From Symsagittifera roscoffensis (taxonomy: Eukaryota > Xenacoelomorpha > Acoela > Convolutidae), in assembly GCF_963678635.1 (NCBI RefSeq), contig NC_087063.1, positions 64,711,290 to 64,775,289 on the forward strand: DNA of 64,000 nucleotides. Direction: 5' to 3'. Position numbers and translations under genes: made by a program. Shown in pieces: positions 32,608-44,711 of the stretch. The notes below the pieces were generated by a model. It saw only the letters and a program-made list of their open reading frames with translations. It did not search any database and had not been told where the DNA came from. Numbering within the stretch: the first letter of the stretch is position 1; the number at the start of each line of letters is the position of its first letter.

Positions 32608-33212
32608 TCAGGCGTTACGCAAGTAGTACTTCTTGTGTAGGTGCACCGTTATCTCCGTTTCTGCAAAGACTACATGTAGGATGGCGTATAACTACCTAGG
32701 GTTCAACCGGCCCCTGTTTGGATCGTAAACCGGCATTGAGATCTCTCGTATCCCTCTTTCGACCATGAGTCCCTCAACCTCTATAGTGCCAACATTACGT
32801 GCTCGGGGTCTATCATGTTCCTCTCGCTGACCCACGTCACCAGAAAACACAGATATTTACCAGGAACTTGTGAAACTGAAGGAGGAAGCGCAGCCATTCC
32901 TCCCAATCCTGGCCTCTGCCTGAATAGAAACTCCACGCTCTGATATTCTCTTTTAAAGTCTGCTTCCAGTCTTGTATTGAAGCTCATGTCCGCTGTTATA
33001 CAGATCGCACTAGTCGTATCTGACAAAATGAAGTCGCTGTCTGTGATCAGGATATTCACTGAATCTTCATTCGGTATATCTAATTTTGTCTTGAATTTTC
33101 TTCCGATGGTAGGCTCAGCTTCCTCCTGATCCAGTTCCAACCCGTTAGTCTCTGTTACTTCCCTGAGTTTCTTTATCATCAAATTTTTGGTGTGGGCAAG
33201 TCCTACCCCCAC
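32608..33212 (-). pseudogene. Macro domain (ADP-ribose-binding) at the C-terminus of element 2 Pol
   Basis: Macro domains bind ADP-ribose and some remove it from proteins. The frame 33212-32781 shows the family landmarks: VNILITDSDF (strand), AICITADM at residues 69-76, EADFKREY (83-90), GLGG (102-105) and YLCFLVT (120-126). After a frame change near the TAG at about 32778 it continues with ISMPVYDPNRGRLN and VHLHKKYYL, ending at a TGA. The order (hydrophobic strand, AHC-like motif, FK helix, GG turn, YLxT strand) resembles the TARG1/OARD1-type branch. It joins the integrase tail through a frame change in a G run at 33200-33212, so it was part of the same polyprotein. Confidence 0.7.
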
Positions 33213-34006
33213 CCCCGGACATAAATATTTATCGACGTCCCCGTCGATGGTGCTGGGTTCAAGTTATCCGGTGGTATTTCTAGTGGCCGGTCGGTGGCTG
33301 TCCAAATAATTAGTGGATTTCCTGTCTTCACAAGTTTCATTGCTGACACGTCGACTTGCTGGATGTTTTGCGCCTCCTTTTCGTCAGTCTCAAGGTTATG
33401 CATCCATTCCAGTACCCTCAGGTTTGTATGTTCCCTTCCTTCTATCTCGCTTTGTTCCAGTTCTACTTCTCTTTCCGGTACGGAGTAGTCTTCTTGCAAG
33501 GAATGCTCGCTGTCGTTGATGATCTGCCACTCTTCATCGGCTACCAGCTCACCCACGTTCACCAACTCCTCGCCTATCTCATCTGATTGTATCTTGTCAA
33601 TCAAGAAGTCGTCACCATACCTGTTGTATCTCATGCCTGTCCGTTTGCGATCGCCTTTTCTCGTCCCTGTGGTCATCGGTTGGTCTGGTTCTGTCCACTT
33701 TGGTACCTCGTTCTGCTCCGGGTCATTCCAATCTTCCTCCGCGAAAAATCCTTTGTCCGAACCCACATCTATCTTCTCGTTGTCATCCATGCTCACGTCC
33801 TCGTTGCCGTCATTCTTCTCTCTGTTGCCTTTATCGTTCACCTCACATGCTGGTTCTATCAGTAGGTACTCTAGTCCTTCCATGTTCTGTGATACACACC
33901 AGTCTTCCAGAGATGGGACGTGAGGTTTCAGATTTTCGCCGCTGTACTCAAGCGATAGAACCGGCCCTGCTGGTGCACCTCTGTTATCATAAGCGGTCCT
34001 CTCCAT
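33203..34006 (-). pseudogene. Integrase C-terminal end and acidic linker before the macro domain
   Basis: 268 codons. The beginning overlaps the end of the integrase frame and contains the final integrase segment (LKPHVPSLEDWCV), typical of the sequence after the GPY/F module. About 200 residues rich in Asp and Glu follow (EVNDKGNREKNDGNE, EVELEQSEIEGRE), probably a flexible linker. The frame ends at a TAG within the G-rich junction to the macro domain; the macro frame starts a few bases away. Confidence 0.65.
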
Positions 34007-35489
34007 TTCTTCAGCAATTTCTTAGTCCTTTTTGGGTGTATGACATTCTGGAACACCCAGACGTATTGTCCCACAGCATACGGTTTCGCCTGAAGTATTT
34101 TTTCATCGTACTTCTTCCGCTGTCTCATTTGTACCTGCGCCGTGTTCCTTCTACAGAGCTCGTTCAATTCTTGTAGTCTCCTGGCCGCTTCCTTCCCGTA
34201 CGCCTGCGGCGACGTCTTCTTCCCTTCGTTTTCCGGATAGAAGAAAGTAGGGGGCATTGCTCTCTCCCCGCCAGTCAACATCATGAAAGGACTGACCCCT
34301 GTTGTTGAGTGCTGCGTGCTGTTATACGCCCCTATCACATGTGGCAGATATTTGTCCCAATCTGTCATGTATCTCGAGCAATGTACCCTGAGCATGTTCA
34401 CCAGAGTTCTGTTCTGCCTCTCCACTAATCCACTAATTCGTTCGTTTGAAGATGGTAGGTTGTTGAATGCGCTTGAGCAATATGAGATCTCCTCATTAGT
34501 TCTTTTGTTAGGTCCCCAACGAAGGCTTTCCAATCGTCCGACTGGAATGTCATCGGACAACCATATCGTGATATCCAGTACGTTATCAAATGATCACAAG
34601 TCTCTTTTGCTGAGGCCGTCTGACATGGTACCGCTTCTGCCAGTTTCGTGAAGTGGTCTATACTTACCAGTATCTGATTGTATCCCGTTTCGATCATGCA
34701 GATCTTCTAATGGTCTAGTTGCACGACCTCGTTAAATTCCAAGTTTTCCACGGACTTAAGTGGGAATTTGATTTTTCTAGGGTCCTTCACTTGCAAACAC
34801 GAAATACATGCGTTCACCCACCTTTCACAAGCCTTTCTCAACCCTGGCCAATCAAACCTGTGTAGTGTTCTTTGTTGTACCTTGTCTATCCCCTGATGTC
34901 CCATCTGGTCGTGCGATCGGAACAAGACTTCCGTCTGGTATAGTTGTGGTAGTATGATGAGATTATGCTTGTGTAATATCTTCTCCTCATCTTTCCTCCT
35001 ACAGGCAACCACACCATCAGCTGTGTGATAGAGTAAGTCCCTTCTCTCCTTGTAGAACTGGCTCAAGATCTTGTAACTATCCTCCTCCAGGTCTCCTTCC
35101 TCCCTGTCTCCCGTCCAGATCCATTTGGAGAGGTTGCTCGTCATCTTGTCTTTCTTTTGGGCTCGTATTAGATCCGATAGTCTGTATCTCGCTTTGACGT
35201 GTTCCTTCAATACCATCATTTGACCATTCAGTTCTCCGGGACTGTGGATGTCGTCTATTAGCTTAACGCAAACTATCCTTCTCAAGGCCTCCCTGTCATC
35301 AACCGGTTCCAGGTTCGTCCTGACGATTGAATTGCACGATAGCTCCCTTAATGGTTTCCTTGACACCGCTATCTTCTCAAGCTCTTCTACTCTGTACGCA
35401 TCTTGTTGTTCTAGGTTGTACGTTCCTGCGGAAGAGTCTGTTTGTAATTCCCTGTCGTGGTGCCTCATTTTCTCTTGTGCTAATATCAT
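33928..35489 (-). pseudogene. Integrase of element 2
   Basis: Inserts element cDNA into the chromosome. Frame 35489-34707 ends in the HHCC zinc-binding domain (HDQMGHQGIDK ... CISC) and the first core Asp (VVQLDH), then a stop. The next frame (34697-34425) has ISIDHFTK-like sequence and FQSDDWKAF with the second Asp. The third frame (34560-33928) holds ISGLVERQNRTL with the catalytic Glu, NSTQHSTTGVSP and the C-terminal LKKWRGPLMITEVH. A doubled TTAGTGGA near the Glu marks one lesion. All catalytic residues are present but spread over three frames, so the gene is dead. Confidence 0.85.
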
Positions 35490-35526
35490 GCAAAGACTGT
35501 CTTAGTCATCACCACTCTTCTCTGAG

Positions 35527-36523
35527 TCATCCTCCCATTCTTTCGACTCGCCGGTAAATTATATTTTCCTCACTGTCTCCTCGCGGTCCTAGGTGTTCGG
35601 CTTCCTTCTTGAATGTCACTATCTTCTTCCGAAACGTAGTCCGTCGCAGTATGTCCTCTGGGATTTTCTCGACCAATGTCCGCAAAGATTCATTGTCTTC
35701 CTTGCCTATCGTTGAGTCCTCGCCATGAGCCACTTCCCTTCTTTTTGATATAGTGATTTCCGGTTTGTCGTTATCGTTGTTCGGGACTACCGGTTTATCG
35801 TCTGCTAGTTTCTCGAGTAGCTTCCTCAGGTCTTCTCCTATCGTCACCCTTCTTGTTTCTACTTCATCGAGGTCATAGCTTTTTGCTTTTAGTGTTTCCC
35901 TCACTATATTCGACTTGAGCATCATTTCCATTGGCATCCCTGTTTTTCTCTTGCGAATTTCCTTCGTCTCTGGTGGTAGCTCGGGATGGTTCTCTATTGT
36001 TTTTTCGTGATTTTTCAAGCCACATCGTGAGTTGAAGACTGTCATACGTCTCTTTGTCCATAAATGAGAAGCCATCTTTGGTTTCCGGTCTGTCGGCCTC
36101 CTTTTGCTCCTGTCTCTCGTAAAACTCCGTCTTTTTGCTCAAACTGTCGGGGTTATAATGATGTTTGTCCCGTGTTCTGTGCTTAGTAATCATGCTGTAA
36201 GCATCCAGGCGCACTATCTATCTCCCAATGTAGCTCTGGTCTATTGAGTACGTTTTCAACCAACTGAGTCTTAACCACTTGAAAGGCTCGCTACGCAGGT
36301 ACGCTCTGTATTTTTCTACAAAAATGACTACCGCGAACATTTCCGCTTTGGGTGCCCCGTACTTCATCTCTGTATCGCTCAAGACTTTGCTCCCGTAAGC
36401 TATTGGTCTCAAGACTGTCTTCCCGTTCCACTCCTGTTCTGGGTGGAGTATTCCAGAGATGGCTACCAATGATGCATCCGTGTCCAGCACGTACATTCCT
36501 TTTTCCGTGGGCATCCCTAGCAC
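35527..36523 (-). pseudogene. RNase H and downstream linker, unit C
   Basis: Frames 36523-36218, 36214-35873 and 36075-35527. RNase H motifs: YVLDTDASLVAISGIL (catalytic Asp), the EMFAVVIFVEKYRAYL helix and, after a stop, HRTRDKHHYNPDSLSKK at the domain end. A hydrophilic linker rich in Lys and Glu follows and leads to the integrase, which makes unit C the only one connected to integrase. The tail ending near 35634 is where units A and B instead jump back to gag. Confidence 0.8.
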
Positions 36524-36716
36524 TGGTGCTTCGCATAGCTCTAATTTAATTCTTTGAAATGATTCCTCTGCTGCGTTTTTCCTTCCACGTGAACTTCTTA
36601 CCCTTGTGCCTCATGAGTTGTTGCATTGGATATAATTTGTCCGCATAGCCCTTGATGAACTACCTGTAGTAGTTTGCGACACCCAAGAAGCTCATCAACT
36701 ATTGTTCTGTTTTTTT

Positions 36717-37999
36717 TTATTTCCAAGTCGGTACTGCCTCGACCGCATCTGGGTCTGGTCTAATGCCATGTTTGTCCACCATTCTTCCCGGGTTTTTGAT
36801 CGAGTCCTTGAGAATCTCACACTTCGATGGCTTGCATTTCAGTCCTGCTCTCTTCATACAAGCAAACACCTCGTCCCGTCGTTCAATGTGGTCCTCCAGT
36901 GTAGGTGTTGCAATCACCACGTCATCAACGTAGCACATTACTAAATTGCCATATTTCTTTGTTACGCTTGTCAGCGCTTGTGCCATTAGTCGTTGGAAGG
37001 TGGCTGTCGCATTGCAGAGGCCAAAGGGCATCCTCTTCCATTGAAAAAATCCCAACTTGCATGCAAAACCCGTCTTGTCCCTGACTTGCTTCCTCAGTGG
37101 TACCTGCCAAAGGCCGGCCCTAGATCAGGAGTTGTGAAAAATTTTGCGTCACTCAATTTTGAGAGACTCTCATCTATCCTAGCTATGGGATAGGCATCCA
37201 AAGTCACAACAAAACCTAAGTTGGCCTCCTTTCTTTCTAGCTATCACTACTCCACACGCCCACGGTGATTTGGATGGTTCTATCTTGGCATACTCTAGTA
37301 GGGTCTCTATCTCTTTTCTACAAGTATCCGATTTGTTTGGGGTCATACGTCTCGCCCCCTCCCAATGCGGCACCGCCGATTCTTCTAGCTCTATTTCATA
37401 TTCAACAAAGTTGCAGCATCCAATGTCTGCCTTATGTCTCGAAAAAACATCCTGATTCCTATCTAAAACGTCCTTGACGGCTTCGAGCTGTTGGTCTCTT
37501 ACCTTTCCCCTTAAATATTCAGTCTCTGGTAATACTGGTTTTTCCATTTCCAATTCCTCTAGCGTATGTCTTTCTGGAAAATTCAATATGCTCGACAGTC
37601 CATCGTCTGTCTCTGACTCGAGTGATTTAACAAGACCTGATGAACATTTTATTTTTTTCAATCTTCTCAAGATACAAATTTTATCCCTATGATTCGGGCA
37701 ATCAAGAACTTCATTTTCTGTCACCTTTTCACTCATTTCATATCTAGCTTTCACGGGCAATGCGTATCCTAGCTTCCTCCCCCTCTGGAATATGGTTGGT
37801 TTATCAGAGTATTCAACAAGACACTGACGAAGAGGCCACTCTTGGTTATCGAGAAGGATCTTCCTAAAATAGCAGCACTTTGACGGTTTCGATTGGGTAC
37901 TATACATACGTGTTTATTGTCGCTTAGTTCATTATAGTTTTTGATCCGTAAACTTACTATTACCATCTCCTTTGCTCTCAGCCTTACCTTCCTACTCAA
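36717..37999 (-). pseudogene. Reverse transcriptase, unit C
   Basis: Frames 37999-37769, 37907-37179 and 37055-36717. The first two hold the segment after the protease and the RT fingers (PWACGVVIARKKGGQLRFCCDF). The block with the first catalytic Asp survives out of frame near 37140 (FTTPDLG). The palm frame has QWKRMPFGLCNATATFQRL and CYVDDVVIATPT with both Asp residues of YVDD. At least two frame changes lie between fingers and palm and are shared with units A and B. Confidence 0.85.
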
Positions 38000-38012
38000 G
38001 AAAACTGGAGCC

Positions 38013-38928
38013 TTAATCTAATTCGCGATTATCAAGTTTTACCGGTTTAATTACGTACTTCCTTTCCGTGTTCCAAATCCTGAACATCGCATTAATAAGA
38101 ATAATTGTTACATCGAAAATCCTGATGAAATCTCTGCCTAAAATGAATTGGTCAGACTCATCTAGATTCTCCACCACCAGACAACTCATCCACAAATTGC
38201 GCTCTCTCGGGTTTAGGGATATTATTGGTGTCCTACCAATAACCCGAAGCGCCCCCTTTGTTTGCCGCTGATAGTCGTATTCTTGAGTCATTCAGGTCAT
38301 CTTTGTCGAATCCCATTCTTCTCTAAGTCTCAATAGTTATTACAATCAAGACGGCTCCCGTGTTCAACAACCCACGCAGTTGTGTCTTCTTTCCGCTTAT
38401 GTGCAATACGTGTGTAGACAGGTCTGCTTCCGTTCCCAGATGCATGGCATCCTCTTCCAGTACAGCACAGTGCCCAATGGATCTCACTTTTAGTTCCTCT
38501 CTACCAACTTAGATTTGCCCGGCTAGTTTCTCATCACATGTTATCTTCGTTTTTGTGTAGATGTTTATGCCATTTATGTTCAACATGACCTCATGTGGAC
38601 CATAGGCTTCCGTGTATCTGTTGTGAACTGATTTACTACCACCTCTCGCGAGTAATGCCCCTAAAGCTCTAGAAGGAATTTGAGGGCTTATTGCACTCAA
38701 GTAATCCGCGTACACATCTATTTGCATCATTGTCTGATCACTCGGTTCACTCAGGTTTCTTGTTACTTCATGGCCGCCCACTGTGATTATTGACATGATG
38801 CTTGCCCCTATTTTCGTGATCCCAAATGATTTTCCATTCAACATTTTCAAGGTGTTGCAATTGCTCCTGCTCCTTGAGTTCTCTCCGCTCTCCGGTTCTG
38901 GTCTTGTCATACAGAGCGTTTCATTCAA
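38013..38928 (-). pseudogene. Protease region, unit C
   Basis: Frame 38928-38509 ends in a TAA; the same frame continues to RGLLNTGAV, the retropepsin active-site position, with Asn (codon at 38362-38364) where Asp is needed. A TAG follows shortly. Frame 38291-38013 contains the second protease hallmark ILGRDFI. The spacing of about 70 residues between the two motifs fits a retropepsin. With Asn in place of the catalytic Asp the enzyme would be inactive. Confidence 0.75.
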
Positions 38929-39043
38929 TCTCTGTTTTTCTATTTCCTGTTTCAGCCGTTGTTCGTTTACTTTGATCTTGCTTCACTTTGTTGATCGCCT
39001 CTGCAGCTGCCCTCTCGTAGTTTATCTCTAGTGAATTTTTCTC

Positions 39044-41293
39044 CTAGACACCCGTGTCATCTTTGTTTTGTGTCACGGCCTTTACTGTCTTTGTTGATAG
39101 TTCACCATCCGCTGCTTCCTTGTTGTTCAATTCGTTTTCAGCTTGTCTGTTCCTTGTATTTTGCACTGCGGCCAGTGCTAGTTTGTGTATCGGGTGATTC
39201 TGATTCTTTACTGCCTCCCAAAACAAAGGACAGTCCATCCTGAAATGGCCTTCTTGATTGCAGAAAAAAACACCTATCTTGATAATCAAACCACTGTAAA
39301 ACTCATGTTCCTCCGTTTGATTCATGTCCTCTTTCTCTGGTGCGTATCCCAAGCTCTTCATGCTTCGCTTGTATGTCGTGCAATCCGACATATAGTGATC
39401 CGCTGATCCACAATTTGCGCGTGACCTACACTTGTCCATGTCTTCTCTAGAGTTGTACCATGACAACCTTTGTGGCCGGCTCCCCCCTTGCATGTTTCTG
39501 CCTTCTGAGTATGAGTACTTCTTTGGTTTTATTAACACGTACTCTCTTGATTTTTGTCTCATCTATTCTGTTGTCGGTGCATTATCCTTTGATAGTGTAT
39601 AATACGTTGCCAGCATCGTTCTCAAGTCGTCACTTCTCACCCTGTCATTGAACTTTGAAGCCATGTTGAAGTTTCTTCTGTTCGTCGATTCTTCCGGGTA
39701 GCTTCTTCTTCTCAAGCTCTCAAGATCATCCAGGAATCGATCGATTGACTCGTCTTCCCTTTGTCTTCTTTTTTCAAATCTCACCATTGCTTGATGACCT
39801 TTCATTCCTGACCCGAATCAATTCAACAGTATCTCAAAGATTTTATCCGCTGTACCACGCTCTTCCTCTTTCTTTGCTACCACGCATTTTAATGCCGTGC
39901 CTTCTAAATTGCTTAAAATTGCCGTGCGGGCTTGCCTTTTGTCGTTCAAGTTATCTTGTTTTAGGTGTAGTCTCATTATCTCAACCCATGTATCAATGCA
40001 ACCATCTAAATTGTCTTTGAACTCCTTCGGTTTTTTGAAGGTTTTCCGGGATTTGCAACTGCCTCTGTCACTTGAATCTGTGTTTCTTGTTGCGAATGCT
40101 TCAAGTGTCCTGTTCATCATTTCCCAGGTATTGGCCCACGTCATGGCATCCGGTTGTAGACCCGTATGTGATCCTGACTCTTCTGTTGTCCTCGTCGAGT
40201 TTGAGGCTCCCACCTTCAATTTTGGCAAATCCCGGAAAACCTTCAAAAAACCGAAGGAATTCAAAGTCGATTTTGATGGTCGCATTGATACATGTTGTCC
40301 TTGTCGAGTTTGAGGCTCCCACCTTCATGGCGGTCCTCATCCCTCCTGACGCCATGGTACTATCAATCCGTGTTAACGGTGTAGATTCTCGTTTCTTTCG
40401 ATGTGGTTCCACAAAATCGACTCTAGTTTCGGATGACTTAACCACCACTAATTTATCTTGGGCTATTGAGTTACTCAAGAGAGCATCCAGTTTGGGCTGT
40501 ATGGCACAAGAGCTTTCAGCTTGATCCTTGCCCATTGTATCCATTCTGGTCTCTAGACTCTCCAACTTCTCATTCACGGTGTCATACCGTTTCTTCCTTT
40601 CTTCCATATCCTTATTGATATTTGTCTCTCGCTCTTTGTCGGTAGCATCTACCTTGTCTGACATCTGTTGTAGCTTCTCTTCCGTCGTACTTGCCATCAC
40701 AAAGTAGTTGTCTGGTTACTCATTTTTATTGGGTCGTACTTCCCTTTTTAGCTCTTGGCGGTCTTCCTCGCTGCGTTTCAGCGTCTTGTTGATTTGTTCC
40801 AATTTTGCCATCAAGTCGCCCAGCTCAAATGAAGTTGCTTTTTCTTGATTAGCCGTTGCTCCATGTGTGACCTGATCTTCATTTTGTTTGGCTTCTGTTG
40901 TAATTGCGGAAACTGTTCCAAACGTTTAGCCTTTCTCGAACGTTGGTATTACCTCCTCTTTCTCTTTTGGTTCCGACTATCGCTGCAATCCTCTCTGTGA
41001 ACGACGTTCTTTTCGTTTGAGAATCATCTTTTATCGTTGCCGGTGTATTGTTTGTTGTTTCGTCTGCATTTCCAAATATTAAGAATTTTTTCTTCCCCTG
41101 TTCTTCTACATTTGGCATTGGTGTTGATTCCGTCCACTTTCTTTCCACCCCGTCAATACTCTGATCTGGTGTCTCGAGATCAATTTTTTCAGCCGTTACA
41201 GTCGGTTCTTCCACTGGTTTCTCCTTGGCCTTGTGTTCTTTAATACTTCTCTTATTGACCATGTTCACTGAAACTTTCTTTCTCATTACTTTC
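39044..41293 (-). pseudogene. gag: Gag, unit C
   Basis: Interrupted gag: a Lys/Glu/Thr-rich N-terminal part, a coiled-coil stretch (EEKLQQMSDKVDATDKERE), a capsid block (GCIDTWVEIMRLHLKQD, DESIDRFLDDLESLRRRSY) and Cys/His sequences near the end (CGSADHYMSDC; FFCNQEGHFRMDC). Shared lesions: a TAA after PNKNE, a TGA after EILLN, a TAG after APTTE. The second knuckle has lost its first Cys here and in unit B. An inverted insert lies between the coiled coil and the capsid. Frame 41517-40879 crosses the unit junction, fusing RNase H linker to gag. Confidence 0.8.
39987..40294. repeat. Inverted duplication of a capsid segment, unit C
   Basis: A 70-bp segment at 39987-40056 recurs in reverse complement at 40225-40294 with about five mismatches, giving a potential hairpin with a loop of about 170 bp. 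The inverted arm is bracketed by a direct repeat GAGTTTGAGGCTCCCACCTT. Unit A lacks it. Confidence 0.9.
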
Positions 41294-41622
41294 GAATGTC
41301 GTAGTGTGTCCTCTGGGATTTTCTCGACCAATGTCCATACAACTTCTTTGTTTTCCTTGCCTATCGTTGAGTCCTCGCCATGAGCCGCTTCCCCTATTTT
41401 TGATATGGTGATGTCCGGTTTGTTGTTATCGTTGTTCCGGACTACCGGTTTATCGTCTGCTAGTTTCTGGAGTAGATTCCTCCGATCTTCTCCTATCGTC
41501 ACCCGTCTTGTCTCCACTTCATCGAGGTCATAGTTTTTGCTTTTAGTGTTATCCTCACTATCTTCGACTTGAGCATCATTTCCATTGGCATCCCTGTTTT
41601 TCTCATGAGAATTTTCTTCGTC

Positions 41623-42193
41623 TCATGTTCTGCTGGTAGCTCGGGATGGTTCTCTATTAGTTTTTTTGTGATTTTTCAAGCCACCTCGTGAGTTGAAGAC
41701 TGTCATACGTCTCCTTGTCCATAAATGAGAAGCCATCTTTGATTTCCGGCCTGTCGGCCTCCTTTTGCTCCTGTCTCTCGTAAAACTCCATCTTTTCCTC
41801 AAACTGTCGGCGTTATGATGTTTTTCCTTGGTTCTGTGCTTAATAATCATGCCGAAACCATCCAGGCGCACTATCTATCTCCCAATGTAGCTCTGGTCTA
41901 TTGAGTACGTTTTTAACCAACTGAGTGCTCTGTTGTCGACTCGTACCTTGAAAGGCTCGCTACCCAGGTACGCTCTGTATTTTTCTATAAAAGGTGACTA
42001 CCGCGAACATTTCCGCTTTGGGTGCCCCGTACTTCATCTCTGTATCACTCAAGACTTTGCTCCCGTAAGCAATCGGTCTCAAGACTGTCTTCCCGTTCCA
42101 CTCCTGTTCTTGGTGGAGTATTCCAGAGATCGCTACCACTGATGCATCCGTGTCCAGCACGTACATTCCTTTTTCCGTGGGCATCCCTAGCAC
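41623..42193 (-). pseudogene. RNase H, unit B
   Basis: Frames 42193-41960 (YVLDTDASVVAISGIL, GAPKAEMFAVVTF) and 41871-41623 (KHRTKEKHHNADSL). Nearly identical to unit A and to unit C apart from local indels. It is followed not by integrase but by the junction to gag of unit C. Confidence 0.8.
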
Positions 42194-42388
42194 TGGTGCT
42201 TAGCATAGCTCTGTTTTTATTCTTTGAAATGATTCCTCTGCTGCGTTTTTCCTTCCACGTGAACTTTTTACCCTTGTGCCTCATGAGTTGTTGCATTGGA
42301 TATACTTTGTCCGCATAGCCCTTGATGAACTACCTGTAGTAGTTTGCGACACCCAAGAAGCTCATCAACTATTGTTCTGTTTTTTTTT

Positions 42389-43667
42389 TTATTTCCAAGT
42401 CGGTACTGCCTCGACCGCATCTGGGTCTGGTCTAATGCCATGTTTGTCCACCATTCTTCCCGGGTTTTTGATCGAGTCCTTGAGAATCTCACACTTCGAT
42501 GGCTTGCATTTCAGTCCTGCTCTCTTCATACAAGCAAACACCTCGTCCCGTCGTTCAATGTGGTCCTCCAGTGTAGGTGTTGCAATCACCACGTCATCAA
42601 CGTAGCACATTACTAAATTGCCATATTTCTTTGTTACGCTTGTCAGCGCTTGTGCCATTAGTCGTTGGAAGGTGGCTGTCGCATTGCAGAGGCCAAAGGG
42701 CATCCTCTTCCATTGAAAAAATCCCAACTTGCATGCAAAACCCGTCTTGTCCCTGACTTGCTTCCTCAGTGGTACCTGCCAAAGGCCGGCCCTAGATCAG
42801 GAGTTGTGAAAAATTTTGCGTCACTCAATTTTGAGAGACTCTCATCTATCCTAGCTATGGGATAGGCATCCAAAGTCACAACAAAACCTAAGTTGGCCTC
42901 CTTTCTTTCTAGCTATCACTACTCCACACGCCCACGGTGATTTGGATGGTTCTATCTTGGCATACTCTAGTAGGGTCTCTATCTCTTTTCTACAAGTATC
43001 CGATTTGTTTGGGGTCATACGTCTCGCCCCCTCCCAATGCGGCACCGCCGATTCTTCTAGCTCTATTTCATATTCAACAAAGTTGCAGCATCCAATGTCT
43101 GCCTTATGTCTCGAAAAAACATCCTGATTCCTATCTAAAACGTCCTTGACGGCTTCGAGCTGTTGGTCTCTTACCTTTCCCCTTAAATATTCAGTCTCTG
43201 GTAATACTGGTTTATCCATTTCCAATTCCTCTAGCGTATGTCTTTCTGGAAAATTCAATATGCTCGACAGTCCATCGTCTGTCTCTGACTCGAGTGATTT
43301 AACAAGACCTGATGAACATTTTATTTTTTTCAATCTTCTCAAGATACAAATTTTATCCCTCTGATTCGAGCAATCAAGAACTTTTCTTTCACCTTTTCAC
43401 TCATTTCATATCTAGCTTTCACGGGCAATGCGTATCCTAGCTTCCTCCCCCTATGGAATATGGTTGGTTTATCAGAGTATTCAACAAGACACTGACGAAG
43501 AGGCCACTCTTGGTTATCGAGAAGGATCTTCCTAAAATAGCAGCACTTTGACGGTTTCGATTGGGTACTATACATACGTGTTTATTGTCGCTTAGTTCAT
43601 TATAGTTTTTGATCCGTAAACTTACTATTACCATCTCCTTTGCTCTCAGCCTTACCTTCCTACTCAA
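42389..43667 (-). pseudogene. Reverse transcriptase, unit B
   Basis: Frames 43667-43437, 43575-43339, 43342-42851 and 42727-42389. Same fingers and palm motifs as in unit C (KKGGQLRFCCDF; CYVDDVVIATPT) and the same frame changes between them. An extra small deletion near 43380 splits the region after the protease. Confidence 0.85.
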
Positions 43668-43680
43668 GAAAACTGGAGCC

Positions 43681-44596
43681 TTAATCTAATTCGCGATTAT
43701 CAAGTTTTACCGGTTTAATTACGTACTTCCTTTCCGTGTTCCAAATCCTGAACATCGCATTAATAAGAATAATTGTTACATCGAAAATCCTGATGAAATC
43801 TCTGCCTAAAATGAATTGGTCAGACTCATCTAGGATCTCCACCACCAGACAACTCATCCACAAATTGCGCTCTCTCGGATTTAGGGATATTATTGGTGTC
43901 CTACCAATAACCCGAAGCGCCCCCTTTGTTTGCCGCTGATAGCCGTATTCTTGAGTCATTCAGGTCATCTTTGTCGAATCCCATTCTTCTCTAAGTCTCA
44001 ATAGTTATTACAATCAAGACGGCTCCCGTGTTCAACAACCCACGCAGTTGTGTTTTCTTTCCGCTTATGTGCAATACGTGTGTAGACAGGTCTGCTTCCG
44101 TTCCCAGATGCATGGCATCCTCTTCCAGTACAGCACAGTGCCCAATGGATCTCACTTTTAGTTCCTCTCTACCAACTTAGATTTGCCCGGCTAGTTTCTC
44201 ATCACATGTTATCTTCGTTTTTGTGTAGATGTTTATGCCATTTATGTTCAACATGACCTCATGTGGACCATAGGCTTCCGTGTATCTGTTGTGAACTGAT
44301 TTACTACCACCTCTCGCGAGTAATGCCCCTAAAGCTCTAGAAGGAATTTGAGGGCTTATTGCACTCAAGTAATCCGCGTACACATCTATTTGCATCATTG
44401 TCTGATCACTCGGTTCACTCAGGTTTCTTGTTACTTCATGGCCGCCCACTGTGATTATTGACATGATGCTTGCCCCTATTTTCGTGATCCCAAATGATTT
44501 TCCATTCAACATTTTCAAGGTGTTGCAATTGCTCCTGCTCCTTGAGTTCTCTCCGCTCTCCGGTTCTGGTCTTGTCATACAGAGCGTTTCATTCAA
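43681..44596 (-). pseudogene. Protease region, unit B
   Basis: Same layout as unit C: frame 44596-44177, then in continuation LLNTGAV with the Asn codon at 44030-44032, and frame 43959-43681 with ILGRDFI. Same TAA and TAG lesions. Confidence 0.75.
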
Positions 44597-44711
44597 TCTC
44601 AGTTTTTCTATTTCCTGTTTCAGCCGTTGTTCGTTTACTTTGATCTTGCTTCACTTTGTTGATCGCCTCTGCAGCTGCCCTCTCGTAGTTTATCTCTAGT
44701 GAATTTTTCTC

